Shown here: one piece after another, positions 17,622 to 27,142 of the stretch
Numbering within the stretch: the first letter of the stretch is position 1
How the letters are laid out: the number at the start of each line of letters is the position of its first letter
Origin: Fimbriiglobus ruber
Lineage (GTDB): Bacteria; Planctomycetota; Planctomycetia; Gemmatales; Gemmataceae
Direction of reading: 5' to 3'
Length of the DNA stretch: 64,000 bases
NCBI RefSeq assembly: GCF_002197845.1
Contig: NZ_NIDE01000001.1
Location: forward strand, 62,001 to 126,000
Made by a program: the position numbers and the translations under genes
The notes under the pieces: model-generated
What the model saw: the letters and a program-made list of their open reading frames with translations, nothing else
What the model was told of the DNA's origin: nothing
Database searches by the model: none

Positions 17622-19442
17622 TTACACTAAGGACGGTTGTTGTTCCGCGAACCACGCCTTCAAATCGTTCGTCGGGTGCTTACGGACGAAGTCGTTAAAC
17701 GAATCGTCGTCCGACTCCCGGCGTTCCAGGTAGGCACGCAGCATGCGCTCGATGACGGCCGGCGCGTCGGTCGCGGCGACGCTCCGAAACATTTCGCGGC
17801 CGATGCCCTGTTCCTCGCCGTACCCGCCGCCGACGAAAATGTGGTAGCCCTCGACCATGTCGTCGCCGGCTTCGACGCCGGTGCCGAGTAAGCCGATGTC
17901 GCCGAGGTAATGCTGGGCGCAGGAATTCGGGCACCCTGTTACGTGAATGTTGAGCGGGTGATCGAGTTCGAGGCGGGGTTCCAGGTAGTTGGCGATCTCC
18001 ATTGCGTGCCGCTTGGTGTTCGCGGCCGCGTACTTACAGCCGGCGTTGCCGGTACACGCGACGAGCGCGCCGCGGACGTTGGTCGCGTCCCAGTGGAGGC
18101 CGAGGGCTTCGATCCCTTGTTGGACGGCGGTCACGTTTTCCCCGGCCACGTCCGAAATGAGCAGGTTCTGCCAGACGGTCAGCCGAATGGTCCCACTGCC
18201 GTACTTGTCGGCGAGGTCGGCCAGCCCGCGCATCTGGTCGGTCGTCAGGCGGCCGACCGGGAGGAGTACGCCGAGGTAGAAGAGGCCCGTTTGTTTCTGC
18301 TGATGGACGCCTAGATGCCCGTGCTTAACGACGGCCGGCCTGGGTTCGCATTCGGCGAGCGGGAATCGGGTCAGTTTGAATGGCAGGAGCTTTTCGGTCT
18401 CCGCGACGTATTTCTCGTGCCCCCACCGGTCGAGGACGTATTTCAGGCGGGCTTTCTTCCGGTCAGTCCGGTCGCCGTTTTCGTTGAAGACGCGGACGAT
18501 CGCGTCGGCCACGGGCACGCACTGGTCGGGCGTAAGGAGTACGCCCTCGTCCTTGGCGAAGTCCTTGTGGCCGCTGATCCCGCCGAGCTGCAGGCGGAAG
18601 TAGACGCCCGCGGGCACGGCCTTCCCTTCACCGACGCGGACGGCCGTGAAGCCGATGTCGTTGGTGTCTTCCAGGGCACTGATGGCGCCACCGCCGTCGA
18701 ACGCGATGTTGAACTTGCGCGGCAGGCCGTACATCTCGCGGTGGTTCAGGATGTGGTAGTGCATCGCCCGGGCGAGCGGGCGTGTGTCGATTAATTCGTG
18801 CGGATCAATTCCGGCCGTCGCGCTGCCGGTCACGTTGCGAATGTTGTCCGCACCGGACCCGCGGGTGACGATCCCGAGGTCTTGGAGGTCCGTGACGACG
18901 GCCGGCCCATTGGCGGCTTTGATCTCGCGGATTTGAAGGTTCGCGCGAGTAGTGACATCCGTAAAGCCACCACCCCACTGATCCGCGACTGTGGCGATCC
19001 CGCGGAACTGGTGAGCCGTCAGGATGCCGCCCGGCATCCGCAGACGACACATGTAAGAGTCCTGAGCCGGGGCGACGTAGAAGAGGCCCTGGTATTTGAA
19101 CGCGAGGACATCATCACCTTTGGGGAAGCGGTCTTCGGCCGCGTGGCGAACGAGGTCGTCCCACATATCCAGGGGATGACGTTTACGCTTGGCCTCTTCC
19201 TGGGCACAGAGCTTCTTCCCCTCGGCCAGAGTGCGATTCTGAGCGAGGTGGTGGACGGCGTCCGGTCCGATCGGGACGGACTCGGTTGGTCCGGCCTTGA
19301 CCGGACCGGAGCCGTTCGACTCGGGGAGGCCGAGGGTGGACGCGAACGTGGCCAGGCCGCGGGCGACCCGGGTGAGTTCGGACCCGCTGACGAAGCCCTG
19401 GAGATACTGTTTCTGGTCGTCCGTAAAATCGTCGTTACGCAT
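17622..19442 (-). CDS. nirA: Ferredoxin-type nitrite reductase (siroheme/[4Fe-4S])
   Basis: A 606-residue assimilatory reductase that makes ammonia from nitrite with six electrons. Two tandem ferredoxin-like/siroheme half-repeats are visible ([17 protein letters not shown] and [14 protein letters not shown]). The Cys ligands of the siroheme-bound [4Fe-4S] cluster are CTGNAGC near 487 and GCPNSC about 40 residues later. Sulfite reductases share this fold, but the operon partners (nitrate reductase, nitrate transporter) argue for nitrite. It lies 39 bases after the transporter. Confidence 0.94.
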   Translation of the reverse strand: MRNDDFTDDQKQYLQGFVSGSELTRVARGLATFASTLGLPESNGSGPVKAGPTESVPIGPDAVHHLAQNRTLAEGKKLCAQEEAKRKRHPLDMWDDLVRHAAEDRFPKGDDVLAFKYQGLFYVAPAQDSYMCRLRMPGGILTAHQFRGIATVADQWGGGFTDVTTRANLQIREIKAANGPAVVTDLQDLGIVTRGSGADNIRNVTGSATAGIDPHELIDTRPLARAMHYHILNHREMYGLPRKFNIAFDGGGAISALEDTNDIGFTAVRVGEGKAVPAGVYFRLQLGGISGHKDFAKDEGVLLTPDQCVPVADAIVRVFNENGDRTDRKKARLKYVLDRWGHEKYVAETEKLLPFKLTRFPLAECEPRPAVVKHGHLGVHQQKQTGLFYLGVLLPVGRLTTDQMRGLADLADKYGSGTIRLTVWQNLLISDVAGENVTAVQQGIEALGLHWDATNVRGALVACTGNAGCKYAAANTKRHAMEIANYLEPRLELDHPLNIHVTGCPNSCAQHYLGDIGLLGTGVEAGDDMVEGYHIFVGGGYGEEQGIGREMFRSVAATDAPAVIERMLRAYLERRESDDDSFNDFVRKHPTNDLKAWFAEQQPSLV

Positions 19443-19481
19443 GACATGTCTCCGGGCTGTCGTCTGAACTCAGGGTCGCAA

Positions 19482-20792
19482 TTACTTGACCATCTCAACA
19501 GCCGCGTCGGTCTGCTGTACCTGAACCCGTCCCGTTCCGACCTGGCTCAGGAAGAACCACCCACAACTGATCGCCGTCAGGATCGTCAGGACGGCAAACG
19601 TCATCTGGGGCACGCTGGTCCAGAGGTTCAGGTAGGCCCAGACCGGCGGGAGGACGAACCCGCCCAACGCCCCGAGCATGCCGACCAACCCGCCGACCGC
19701 CCCGACGTCTCGCGGGAAGTGATCGGGGATCAGCTTGTAAACAGCCGCTTTGCCAATCCCCATGCCGCACCCGAGGACAACCGTCAAGGCGGTGAATACC
19801 CACACCCCTAACCCGAGCGGCACGGACAGGGCCAAACCCGAGACGAGCATGGTGGCGAATACTCCCCACAACACTCCTGTCGCACCCCACTTGTCGGACA
19901 TCCAGCCCCCGAGAGGGCGGAGAAGGCTCGCCGGGAAGATGAACAAGGTTGTGAGCAGACTGGCGACTCCCAGAACCTTCATCGCCCCGTCCTGACCGGC
20001 CGGGATGTCGAACGCCGCCCGTAACTCATTACCGTAGACCGCGACGAAGAACTTTGGCAGAGCCAACGAGAGCGCCACGTACGCGCCGAAGACGACGACA
20101 TATTGCAGGCTATACTCCCAGACGCGGGCGAACTTGAGCGGGGCCAGGATCGACCGGTAGGTCCGCCCCTTGGCGGGTGTGTGGTCCGGCTTCGGGGACA
20201 GGAACCAGACGGCTGCGGCTGTGGCGACCAACAGAACCGAATAGAGCATTGGGTAAAACCGCCAACCGCTCGGGATCAGTCCACCCAATAGCCCGCCGGC
20301 CGGGATTGCGACCAATAGGGTAGCCCCGAACAGCCCGAATATCAGCTTGGTCACGGACGCCCCGACGTTCCCCGCGCCGACGACGCCGAGGGCTAACCCC
20401 TGTTGCTGCTTCGGGAACCAGGCGGCGTTCCAAGCAATGCCGATGGTGAACCCGTTTCCGGCCATGCCGAAGAATAAGGCACACGCCAAAAGTTCTTCGT
20501 AACTCGTTGCCCGACTGACGAAGAAAGTCGGTACGGCGACGAGGAGAAGGACCAGCGTCATCATCCGGCGACCGCCGTAGACGTCGGACCAGATGCCGAA
20601 CGTCAGGCGGGGCAACGCCCCAGAAAGAACGGCGACTGCGCCGAGCCAGCCGAGTTGGACGTTGGTTAAATTAAGTTCCTCTTGGATCGGGACGCCCAAG
20701 ACCCCGAACATCAGCCAGACGGCGAACAGGAGGGTGAATGCGAATGTGGAGAGGCCCAACACGCGCAGTCGTCGGGTCGGTTCGGACGCCAT
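19482..20792 (-). CDS. MFS nitrate/nitrite transporter (NarK/NasA type)
   Basis: About 436 residues from ATG 20792, the first Met before the first membrane helix; a longer upstream frame overlaps the neighbouring gene and is rejected. Twelve hydrophobic segments are expected. The motifs GLALGVVGAGNVGASVTK and GCGMGIGKAAVYKLIPDHFP, with the repeated Gly-rich nitrate signature in helices 5 and 11, are typical of the nitrate/nitrite porter family. It imports nitrate for the assimilation enzymes on either side. Only 5 bases separate it from the preceding gene. Confidence 0.94.
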   Translation of the reverse strand: MASEPTRRLRVLGLSTFAFTLLFAVWLMFGVLGVPIQEELNLTNVQLGWLGAVAVLSGALPRLTFGIWSDVYGGRRMMTLVLLLVAVPTFFVSRATSYEELLACALFFGMAGNGFTIGIAWNAAWFPKQQQGLALGVVGAGNVGASVTKLIFGLFGATLLVAIPAGGLLGGLIPSGWRFYPMLYSVLLVATAAAVWFLSPKPDHTPAKGRTYRSILAPLKFARVWEYSLQYVVVFGAYVALSLALPKFFVAVYGNELRAAFDIPAGQDGAMKVLGVASLLTTLFIFPASLLRPLGGWMSDKWGATGVLWGVFATMLVSGLALSVPLGLGVWVFTALTVVLGCGMGIGKAAVYKLIPDHFPRDVGAVGGLVGMLGALGGFVLPPVWAYLNLWTSVPQMTFAVLTILTAISCGWFFLSQVGTGRVQVQQTDAAVEMVK

Positions 20793-20797
20793 ACGCT

Positions 20798-22234
20798 TCA
20801 GCCCTTCCCGCGCCCGGCTACGACCGGCGCGTTTTTGAGGATCAGGTCGGCCAGTTGGCCCCGGCACGAGCCGCAGCCCGTGCCGGCTTTCGTCTTGGCC
20901 GAGAGTCGTGCCAGGGTGTCGCATCCGCCGCGAATCTCGCCGACCAGCGTGGACGTGGACACGTGATGGCAGTTGCACACTTCGGGATCGCTGCCCGCCG
21001 GCCCGCCCGAACTCCAGCCGGGGCTCAGGACTTCGAGGCGATCGGGCGGCAAGGGCGAGCGGTTGTCAAAAAGTCGCACCAGGACGGCCGCGGCCGACGA
21101 ATCGCCGACCAGAACCGCCCCGGCCAGACGGCCGTCACGGACGATGATCTTGCGGTAAGCGCCGCGCTTTTCCTCGACGATCTGCACGACCTCGTCGTCG
21201 ACCTGTTCGGCATCGACGGCCCCCATGCTGGCGACCTCGACCCCAGCCACTTTCAACTTCGTGTACACCTTCGACCCGCGGTATCGGGCGGTCGGGTTCG
21301 ACCCGGTTAACGTGTCGGCGAGTACCGAACATTGTTCGTAAATCGGCTGCACCGTTCCGTACACGGTGCCGTTGTGTTCGGCACACTCGCCGACCGCGTA
21401 GAGGCCGGGCAGGTGGGTTTCCAAGCGGTCGTCCACGAGAATGCCGGCGTTCGTCGGCACGTCCGAATCCTTGGCGAGATCGACCCGCGCCTTGATGCCG
21501 CTGGCGAAGACGACCATGTCCGTCGGCAACTGCTCGCCACCCCCGAATTCCAGGGCCTCCACCCGCTTCGCGCCGAGAACGGTCTTGGTGTTCGCCGAGG
21601 TGCGAACGGTAATCCCGAGCCGCTCGATCGCCCGCCGGAGAAACTGGCCGCCGAGTTTGTCCACCTGACGGTTCATGAGTGTGTCGAAGATGTGGGCGAC
21701 CGTGACCGACAGGCCGAGGTCGGCCAGCCCCTTGGCCGCTTCCAGCCCGAGCAGACCGCCGCCGACCACGACCGCGTTCATTCCCGGACGGGCGTGGTCC
21801 CGCATTCGCTCGACGTCGGTTACGGTCCGGTAGGCGAAGACGCCTTCCTTCGGTTTGCCGTCGGCTCCCTTGTACCCCTCGACCGTTGGCACCCGCGGCA
21901 GGCTGCCGGTGGCGAAGACGGCCATGTCGAAGTAATGCTCGCGTCCGTCCGTGGTCCACAGCCGTTGGGCCGCGTGAGACAGGCGATTCACGGCCAGGCC
22001 CGGGTAATACTTGACCCCCTTGTCCGCGTACCACCCGACCGGTTTGAGCGTGATGTCGTCGACGTGGCCGCCTTCGAGTACCCGGTTCAGCAGGATGCGG
22101 TTGTAGCACCCGTGCGGTTCCTCGCCGAAGACGGACACCTCGAACGAGCCGAGTCCGCCGCGCCGGGCCAACTCGTCCAGGAGCCGGCCCGTGGCCATGC
22201 CGTTGCCGATGATCGCGAGCTTCTGCCTGGTCAC
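20798..22234 (-). CDS. FAD-dependent oxidoreductase with BFD-like [2Fe-2S] domain (NasB/NirB N-terminal-like)
   Basis: A 478-residue protein. The FAD site is LAIIGNGMATGRLLDEL (residues 6-22), the NAD(P)H site VVVGGGLLGLEAAKGLADLG and the second FAD motif GLYAVGECAEHNG. A C-terminal BFD-like domain has CNCHH...GCGSCRGQ, four Cys for a [2Fe-2S] cluster. This layout matches the electron-transfer part of NirB and the NasB/NasC subunits that feed assimilatory nitrate reductase. Its start overlaps the nitrate reductase stop (ATGA), consistent with a stoichiometric partner. No siroheme domain is attached. Confidence 0.92.
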   Translation of the reverse strand: MTRQKLAIIGNGMATGRLLDELARRGGLGSFEVSVFGEEPHGCYNRILLNRVLEGGHVDDITLKPVGWYADKGVKYYPGLAVNRLSHAAQRLWTTDGREHYFDMAVFATGSLPRVPTVEGYKGADGKPKEGVFAYRTVTDVERMRDHARPGMNAVVVGGGLLGLEAAKGLADLGLSVTVAHIFDTLMNRQVDKLGGQFLRRAIERLGITVRTSANTKTVLGAKRVEALEFGGGEQLPTDMVVFASGIKARVDLAKDSDVPTNAGILVDDRLETHLPGLYAVGECAEHNGTVYGTVQPIYEQCSVLADTLTGSNPTARYRGSKVYTKLKVAGVEVASMGAVDAEQVDDEVVQIVEEKRGAYRKIIVRDGRLAGAVLVGDSSAAAVLVRLFDNRSPLPPDRLEVLSPGWSSGGPAGSDPEVCNCHHVSTSTLVGEIRGGCDTLARLSAKTKAGTGCGSCRGQLADLILKNAPVVAGRGKG

Positions 22235-24369
22235 GCGGGCGTTTCCTCCGGCGGACGCACTTCGACGATCCTGACGGCCGCGACCTTGAACTCGGGCATG
22301 CGGCTCGTCGGGTCGAGGGCCGGGTTGGTCAACAGGTTGGCCGAGTTCGCGCCGCCCCAGTGGAAGGGGACGAACACCGTGTCCGGGCGGATGTCGGGGG
22401 TGACGTCGGCGACGAAATCGGCCCGCCCGCGGCGGCTCTCGATCGTCAGGAGACTTCCCGTCTGTGCCCCAATGCGGGCAGCGAGGCGAGGGTGAAGTTG
22501 GACCCGCGGCCGGGGGCGGGCCTTTTCGAGTTCCGGCACGAGCCGAGTCTGCGCCCCGGAGTTGTAATGCTCCTTGTACCGGCCGGTCGTGTAATAGAGT
22601 GGGTAGTCGGCGTCAGGCTCTTCGCCCGCCGGTCGGTGTTCGACAGGGTGAAATCGCGCTTTACCGTCGGGGTGGCCGAATCGATCGGCGAACAGCCGCG
22701 GAGTGCCGGGGTGGTCTTCCGACGGGCAGGGCCAGAAGACGCCTTCCTCGGCGTCGATCCGTTCATAAGTGATGCCGCTGTAGTCGGCGATCCCGCCTGC
22801 CGTCGCCCGACGGAGTTCGTCGAAGACCTCGCGGGGAGAGTGGAAGTCGAACCGGTCGCCGCAACCGAGTCGGCGAGCCAACTCGCGGAGGATATCGATG
22901 TCCCCGCGGACGCCGTTAGGCGGGTTTGTAACGACCCGGCGGCGAATGACCCGCCCTTCCAGGTTCGTCATCGTCCCTTCTTCCTCGGCCCACTGATTAA
23001 CGGGCAACACGACGTGCGCGTGCTGCGACGTGTCGTTCGGGAAGGAGTCGCAGACGACGAGTAAGTCCAGAGATTTCAGCCGCTTCGCGATCCTTGCCGC
23101 GTCCGGCGACGCGACGGCGACGTTCGAGCCCATGACGAGCAAGCCGCGAATGCCACCGTCCGGCCCGAGCGAATCGAGCAATTCGAACGCGCTTTTGCCC
23201 TTGCGGGGCAGGCTCGCCGGGTCGACACCCCAGACCTTGGCCACCGCCGCCCGGTGCGCGTCGACCTCGATCAGCCGGTAGCCGGGGAGTTGGTCCGCCT
23301 TCTGACCGTGTTCGCGGCCACCTTGTCCGTTCCCCTGGCCGGTCAAGCACCCGTATCCGCTGGCCGGCTTGCCGACTTTTCCGATCGCCAGCATGAAGTT
23401 GATGAAGGCCAGGACCGAATCGGAGCCCTTGCTCTGCTGCTCTGGCCCGCGGCCGGTCAGGACCATCGCCGACTTGGCCTCGGCCAGCCAGCGGGCCGTT
23501 TGCCGCAAAGTGGATTCACTGACGCCGGTGATCCGCTCCACGTACACCGGGTCGTAAGCCAGCACCGTCTGGCGGACGGCGCTGAAACCGTTCGTCCGTT
23601 CCGCGATGTATTCCGGGTCGATGAGCTTTTCTTCGATAGCGACGAAGAGCAAGCCGTTCGCGAGGGTGAGATCGGTTCCGGGTGTAATCGGTAGATAAAG
23701 GTCGGCGACGCGGGCGGTCGATGTCCGCCGGGGGTCTGCAACGATCAGGCGACCGCCGGCCGCTTTTTGCCGGTCGAACCACTGCATGATCGGCGGCAGC
23801 GTGTCGGCCGCGTTCGCACCGACGAGCAGGATGACTTCCGCCCGTTCGATGTCCTCGACGGGGAAGGGGAGCCCGCGGTCGATGCCGAACGCCTTGTTCC
23901 CGCCAGCTGCCCCACTCGACATGCAGTAGCGGCCGTTGTAATCGATGTGCGGGGTGCCGACAGCAACCCGGGCGAACTTCCCGAGCAGATAGGCTTTCTC
24001 GTTCGTCAGGGCGCCCGAACCGAATACGCCGATGCTTTCCGGGCCGTATTGTTTGCGCAGATTGAGCAGGCGGTCTGCGATGAGGTCGAGCGCGTCGTCC
24101 CAGCGGGCCGGAATCATTCGACCGGACGCGGATCGGAGTAACGGTGCGGTGAGTCGTTTCGGGTGCCCGAGCAGATTGGAAGATGTCCACCCTTTGATAC
24201 ACAGCTGGCCATTGTTGACGGGGAACTGCGGATCGCCGGACACGACCCAGCCTGTCCCAGTGGGATCGCCGGGCATCAGAATTCCGCATTGGTAGGCGCA
24301 GTACGGACAGTGCGTACGAACCGCGACTTCAACCGGTGCCACATCAAGTTGGATCAATGAGGCCGGCAC
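22231..24369 (-). CDS. nasA: Assimilatory nitrate reductase, molybdopterin catalytic subunit
   Basis: About 712 residues. I prefer GTG 24369 because GAGGAA lies 6 bases upstream; a TTG at 24411 would extend it by 14 codons. The N-terminal [4Fe-4S] ligands are CPYCAYQC (21-28) and C in QLCIKGW. RYCMSSGAAGGNKAFG carries the presumed molybdenum Cys ligand, and GRGPEQQSKG and VLPVNQWAEEEGTMTNLEGRV are further bis-MGD oxidoreductase motifs. The C-terminal molybdopterin dinucleotide-binding domain starts near 590. It reduces nitrate to nitrite in the cytoplasm and is the first gene of a five-gene operon. Confidence 0.95.
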   Translation of the reverse strand: MPASLIQLDVAPVEVAVRTHCPYCAYQCGILMPGDPTGTGWVVSGDPQFPVNNGQLCIKGWTSSNLLGHPKRLTAPLLRSASGRMIPARWDDALDLIADRLLNLRKQYGPESIGVFGSGALTNEKAYLLGKFARVAVGTPHIDYNGRYCMSSGAAGGNKAFGIDRGLPFPVEDIERAEVILLVGANAADTLPPIMQWFDRQKAAGGRLIVADPRRTSTARVADLYLPITPGTDLTLANGLLFVAIEEKLIDPEYIAERTNGFSAVRQTVLAYDPVYVERITGVSESTLRQTARWLAEAKSAMVLTGRGPEQQSKGSDSVLAFINFMLAIGKVGKPASGYGCLTGQGNGQGGREHGQKADQLPGYRLIEVDAHRAAVAKVWGVDPASLPRKGKSAFELLDSLGPDGGIRGLLVMGSNVAVASPDAARIAKRLKSLDLLVVCDSFPNDTSQHAHVVLPVNQWAEEEGTMTNLEGRVIRRRVVTNPPNGVRGDIDILRELARRLGCGDRFDFHSPREVFDELRRATAGGIADYSGITYERIDAEEGVFWPCPSEDHPGTPRLFADRFGHPDGKARFHPVEHRPAGEEPDADYPLYYTTGRYKEHYNSGAQTRLVPELEKARPRPRVQLHPRLAARIGAQTGSLLTIESRRGRADFVADVTPDIRPDTVFVPFHWGGANSANLLTNPALDPTSRMPEFKVAAVRIVEVRPPEETPA

Positions 24370-25160
24370 TGCCGTTCCTCGGCAAAATTTTTTCTCAATC
24401 AATAAAAGCAAAAATCTGGAGCCGTCATTCTCAAATGTGCTCGGGAAATAATCGCCACGTTCCGCGCGTTTGCTCTCGGAACTTGTCTGAGATGACGGTG
24501 ACCGTTATCTGATGGAAAAGCAGAAGGTGCGCCGGGAGCAAAAGAAGCCGAGGATAAGGCGTAACCACATGGTGTTTAAAGTCTTCCGAATCGATTGGCG
24601 AAGGACGAATAACAGAAACAACCTTTTTTGTTTTAGTTTTTGATGCGCTTCATTGCACTTGTCGCCCGCTTTACGTGCAGAAGCAAATGAATTGCATGAA
24701 ACCGATCGGGACGGATTTTAGAATCTCAATGCGTCTTGCTACACCACATGGACTGTACGCGGTCAGTTCAGTCACGAGGCGTCCCCAGGTCCGGCGCGAA
24801 CAGGGGAGCGGTGGTCTCACGCCCCATCTGGTCGCAGAAGGGAGTTCGGAAGGTGGCGGGTGCCTGTTGTCGGGACACCCGTGTGGTCTAGACCGTCACG
24901 CCTGCCCCTTTCTTGCACTCCTGTCCATATCCATGCTCTTTGAGGAAACACGATCCAAGGCGCAAAAAGCGCAAAAACTCTCTCCGGCACTTTCACTGTT
25001 CGAAGACCGCGTTGCACGGTCTTCGGAGCGGGTGGTCGGTCAAAGTCGGGCATAGACTCGATTCGCACCGAGGTTAGTCTCAAGTCAGAGAGTCGATCCG
25101 TTCGAGCCACAACACCGCTTCCGTTCAAAATGGTCAGCGGCTTTTTGTGTTCGGCTGGAC
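24370..25160. other. Long leader/intergenic region upstream of the nitrate operon
   Basis: About 790 bases, AT-richer than its surroundings around 24370-24720. It must contain the nitrate-operon promoter, reading leftward. I found no sigma-54 -24/-12 pair, no NtcA-type palindrome and no riboswitch or antiterminator pattern that I can defend. A 43-codon plus-strand frame from ATG 24512 is very basic and has no homology I recognise. A 126-codon frame at 24675-25055 has no ribosome-binding site and the composition of non-coding sequence. Confidence 0.5.
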
Positions 25161-25748
25161 CTATTCATTCGAGAAGGAGACACCGAGTTCTTGGAATTTC
25201 CCGAGAACATACGTCCGTACTTCGTCCGTGAGTTTCGATGTCGGAAGGAATAATGTTGGAGCCGCTTCGAAGGAGAGAATCCAAAACGTCGGGAGTATCT
25301 TGACTTTCTGGACTTGTTGCCATGCCGTGAAACGAACTCGATCGACCGATTCCGTCTCAAACCCAGTGTCGAAGAAACGCCAGCAAACTACGGTATCCAG
25401 AAGCGTTCTGTTGGCCCGACACATCCGCCATCGGAATAACAATCGGCAAACCGGAAGGAATACGTCCATTCCCAATTCGATCAGATAAGGAATGGCGAAC
25501 AGAATCGACAGGACAATGAAAAATGCCAGAACAAGGCAGGCGGGAACCATCAGGACGGTCGATCCGTCGTCGAGATAGATGGCTGCGACAAACGTGCTAG
25601 CCAAGCACGTTCCGATTGTGCAGTGAATTTTGGCCCGCCGCAATTTGGGCGAACTCTGGGGCGCTTTGAACGGAGGGATGATGCACCGTACCGTTTGGGC
25701 GATGAAATCCCTCGTCACCACGTATTCAATCCGATCAATTTCACGCAT
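25161..25748 (-). CDS. Membrane protein with YcxB-like C-terminal domain
   Basis: About 195 residues from ATG 25748; a TTG nine codons upstream is possible and neither has a strong ribosome-binding site. Two adjacent membrane helices lie in the first half (IGTCLASTFVAAIYL and the long segment VPACLVLAFFIVLSILFAIPYLIEL). The C-terminal 65 residues (VDRVRFTAWQQVQKVKI ... FLPTSKLTDEVRTYVLGKFQ) resemble the small strand-rich domain of YcxB-like proteins. Function is unknown. Base composition is lower in GC than the neighbours, which may indicate later acquisition. Confidence 0.7.
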   Translation of the reverse strand: MREIDRIEYVVTRDFIAQTVRCIIPPFKAPQSSPKLRRAKIHCTIGTCLASTFVAAIYLDDGSTVLMVPACLVLAFFIVLSILFAIPYLIELGMDVFLPVCRLLFRWRMCRANRTLLDTVVCWRFFDTGFETESVDRVRFTAWQQVQKVKILPTFWILSFEAAPTLFLPTSKLTDEVRTYVLGKFQELGVSFSNE

Positions 25749-25905
25749 GGCTCGACCTATAACGCGACAAGGCAACGTGAAAAAGTAGGACCAAAACGGT
25801 CACTGGCAAGCAGATCAAAGTGGGCGGCTCTTTTCACCAACCCGTCGATCGCGAGTAAATCGCATTTCTGGCCCATCTTGTTTCGACAGCGGGAGTAAGG
25901 CAATA

Positions 25906-27129
25906 ATGAAGCCCATGTCTCGTATCGCCGCGTTTGTCTCGTTGGCTGTTGTTGTGATCGGAGTCGTTGCGTATTTGTGTGGCCTTTTTAAACCAGCTGA
26001 TACTCCCGTTCCCAACACCCAACCCGCGACCGTTTGGGTGTACGAAGTGCCTCACCGTGGTGGGTTCGTGGCGGCCCCGTGGGTCGAAGGGGAAACGATC
26101 TACGCTACCGCCGTACTCACGCGCGGACTGCGACTCGCCGGTGCCGCCTACGCGATAGACCCGGCGACCGGAAAGTCGCGGTGGACCTTCGACGGCGACC
26201 ACCAGATGCTCGCGACCGCGTCGGCCCCGGTCTACGCGGACGGCCGGGTTTACTTCGGCGAAGGGATGCACGCCAACTTCGTCTGCAATCTTTACTGTCT
26301 GGACGCCGCGACGGGTCAGAAGGTTTGGACGTTTGAAACATCCGATCACGTCGAGGCGACGCCGACCGTCGCCGACGGCGTCGTGTACTTCGGGGCGGGT
26401 AATGACGGGGTCTACGCCCTGGACGCAAAAACCGGTGCGAAGAAATGGCAGTTCACAGCGGAACTCCATGTCGACGTCAGCCCGTTCGTTTCCGGGGGCC
26501 GCGTCTATTTCGGGAGCGGACCGAGCCGGCGGTACAAATCGTTTCAAGTGGTCTGTCTCAATGCCGAAACCGGGGCGCCCGTCTGGCGCGTGCCGACCGA
26601 CTTACCCGCGTGGGGCGGACCCCGGGTCGCGAACGGGCGCGTGTACGTTGGTTTGGGTAACGGGCGACTCACGGAAGGGGCGAAGCCGCCGGAAAAACCT
26701 GCGGGGGCTCTGCTCTGTCTCTCCGCGGACGACGGCCACACGCTCTGGACAGTTCCCGCGGCCGACGCGGTGTTTCAACAACCGACCCTGGACGGGGATA
26801 GGGTTTATTTCGGTTCGCGCGATGGCAACTTATATGCCGTCCACGCCGACTCGGGCGCCGTCTTGTATAAAGTCCCCGTCGGCGGGCCGGTGATTTCGCC
26901 CCCCGCGGTGGCTGACGGCGTGGTGTACGTGGCGGCGATGAACGGCCACGTCCGCGGGTTGGCCGCGGCCGACGGTCGCGAACTCTGGCACATCGACCTG
27001 GCGAACAAGACCAAGACCGAACCGCTCGTCGTGGCTGCCGTCCGGGCGTCCCGCGGGCGGGTCTATGTGGCTGCCGAACTTCAGACCGGTGCCGGCGGCA
27101 TGGCGACGATTTATTGCCTCAAACCCTAG
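25906..27129 (+). CDS. Membrane-anchored PQQ-type beta-propeller protein
   Basis: A 407-residue protein with an N-terminal helix (IAAFVSLAVVVIGVVAYLCGLF) acting as signal anchor, and about seven repeated blades of the PQQ/BamB kind. Each carries GxVYFG and YALDAKTGxxxW-like motifs, for example YFGAGNDGVYALDAKTG and YFGSRDGNLYAVHADSG. Such propellers outside the cytoplasm are usually protein-binding scaffolds. The Asp/Glu and Cys pairs of PQQ dehydrogenases are not evident, so enzymatic activity is unlikely. It is followed after 13 bases by the HEAT-repeat gene, so the two are probably co-transcribed. Confidence 0.88.
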   Translation: MKPMSRIAAFVSLAVVVIGVVAYLCGLFKPADTPVPNTQPATVWVYEVPHRGGFVAAPWVEGETIYATAVLTRGLRLAGAAYAIDPATGKSRWTFDGDHQMLATASAPVYADGRVYFGEGMHANFVCNLYCLDAATGQKVWTFETSDHVEATPTVADGVVYFGAGNDGVYALDAKTGAKKWQFTAELHVDVSPFVSGGRVYFGSGPSRRYKSFQVVCLNAETGAPVWRVPTDLPAWGGPRVANGRVYVGLGNGRLTEGAKPPEKPAGALLCLSADDGHTLWTVPAADAVFQQPTLDGDRVYFGSRDGNLYAVHADSGAVLYKVPVGGPVISPPAVADGVVYVAAMNGHVRGLAAADGRELWHIDLANKTKTEPLVVAAVRASRGRVYVAAELQTGAGGMATIYCLKP

Positions 27130-27142
27130 CGAGGAGGCCGGG

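Noticed and set aside
21332-22495. Open frame of 387 codons on the plus strand
   Set aside because: Shadow of the nitrate reductase and FAD/[2Fe-2S] oxidoreductase genes, with no recognisable motif or ribosome-binding site.
24675-25055. 126-codon frame upstream of the nitrate operon
   Set aside because: No ribosome-binding site, no hydrophobic or domain pattern, composition like non-coding DNA.
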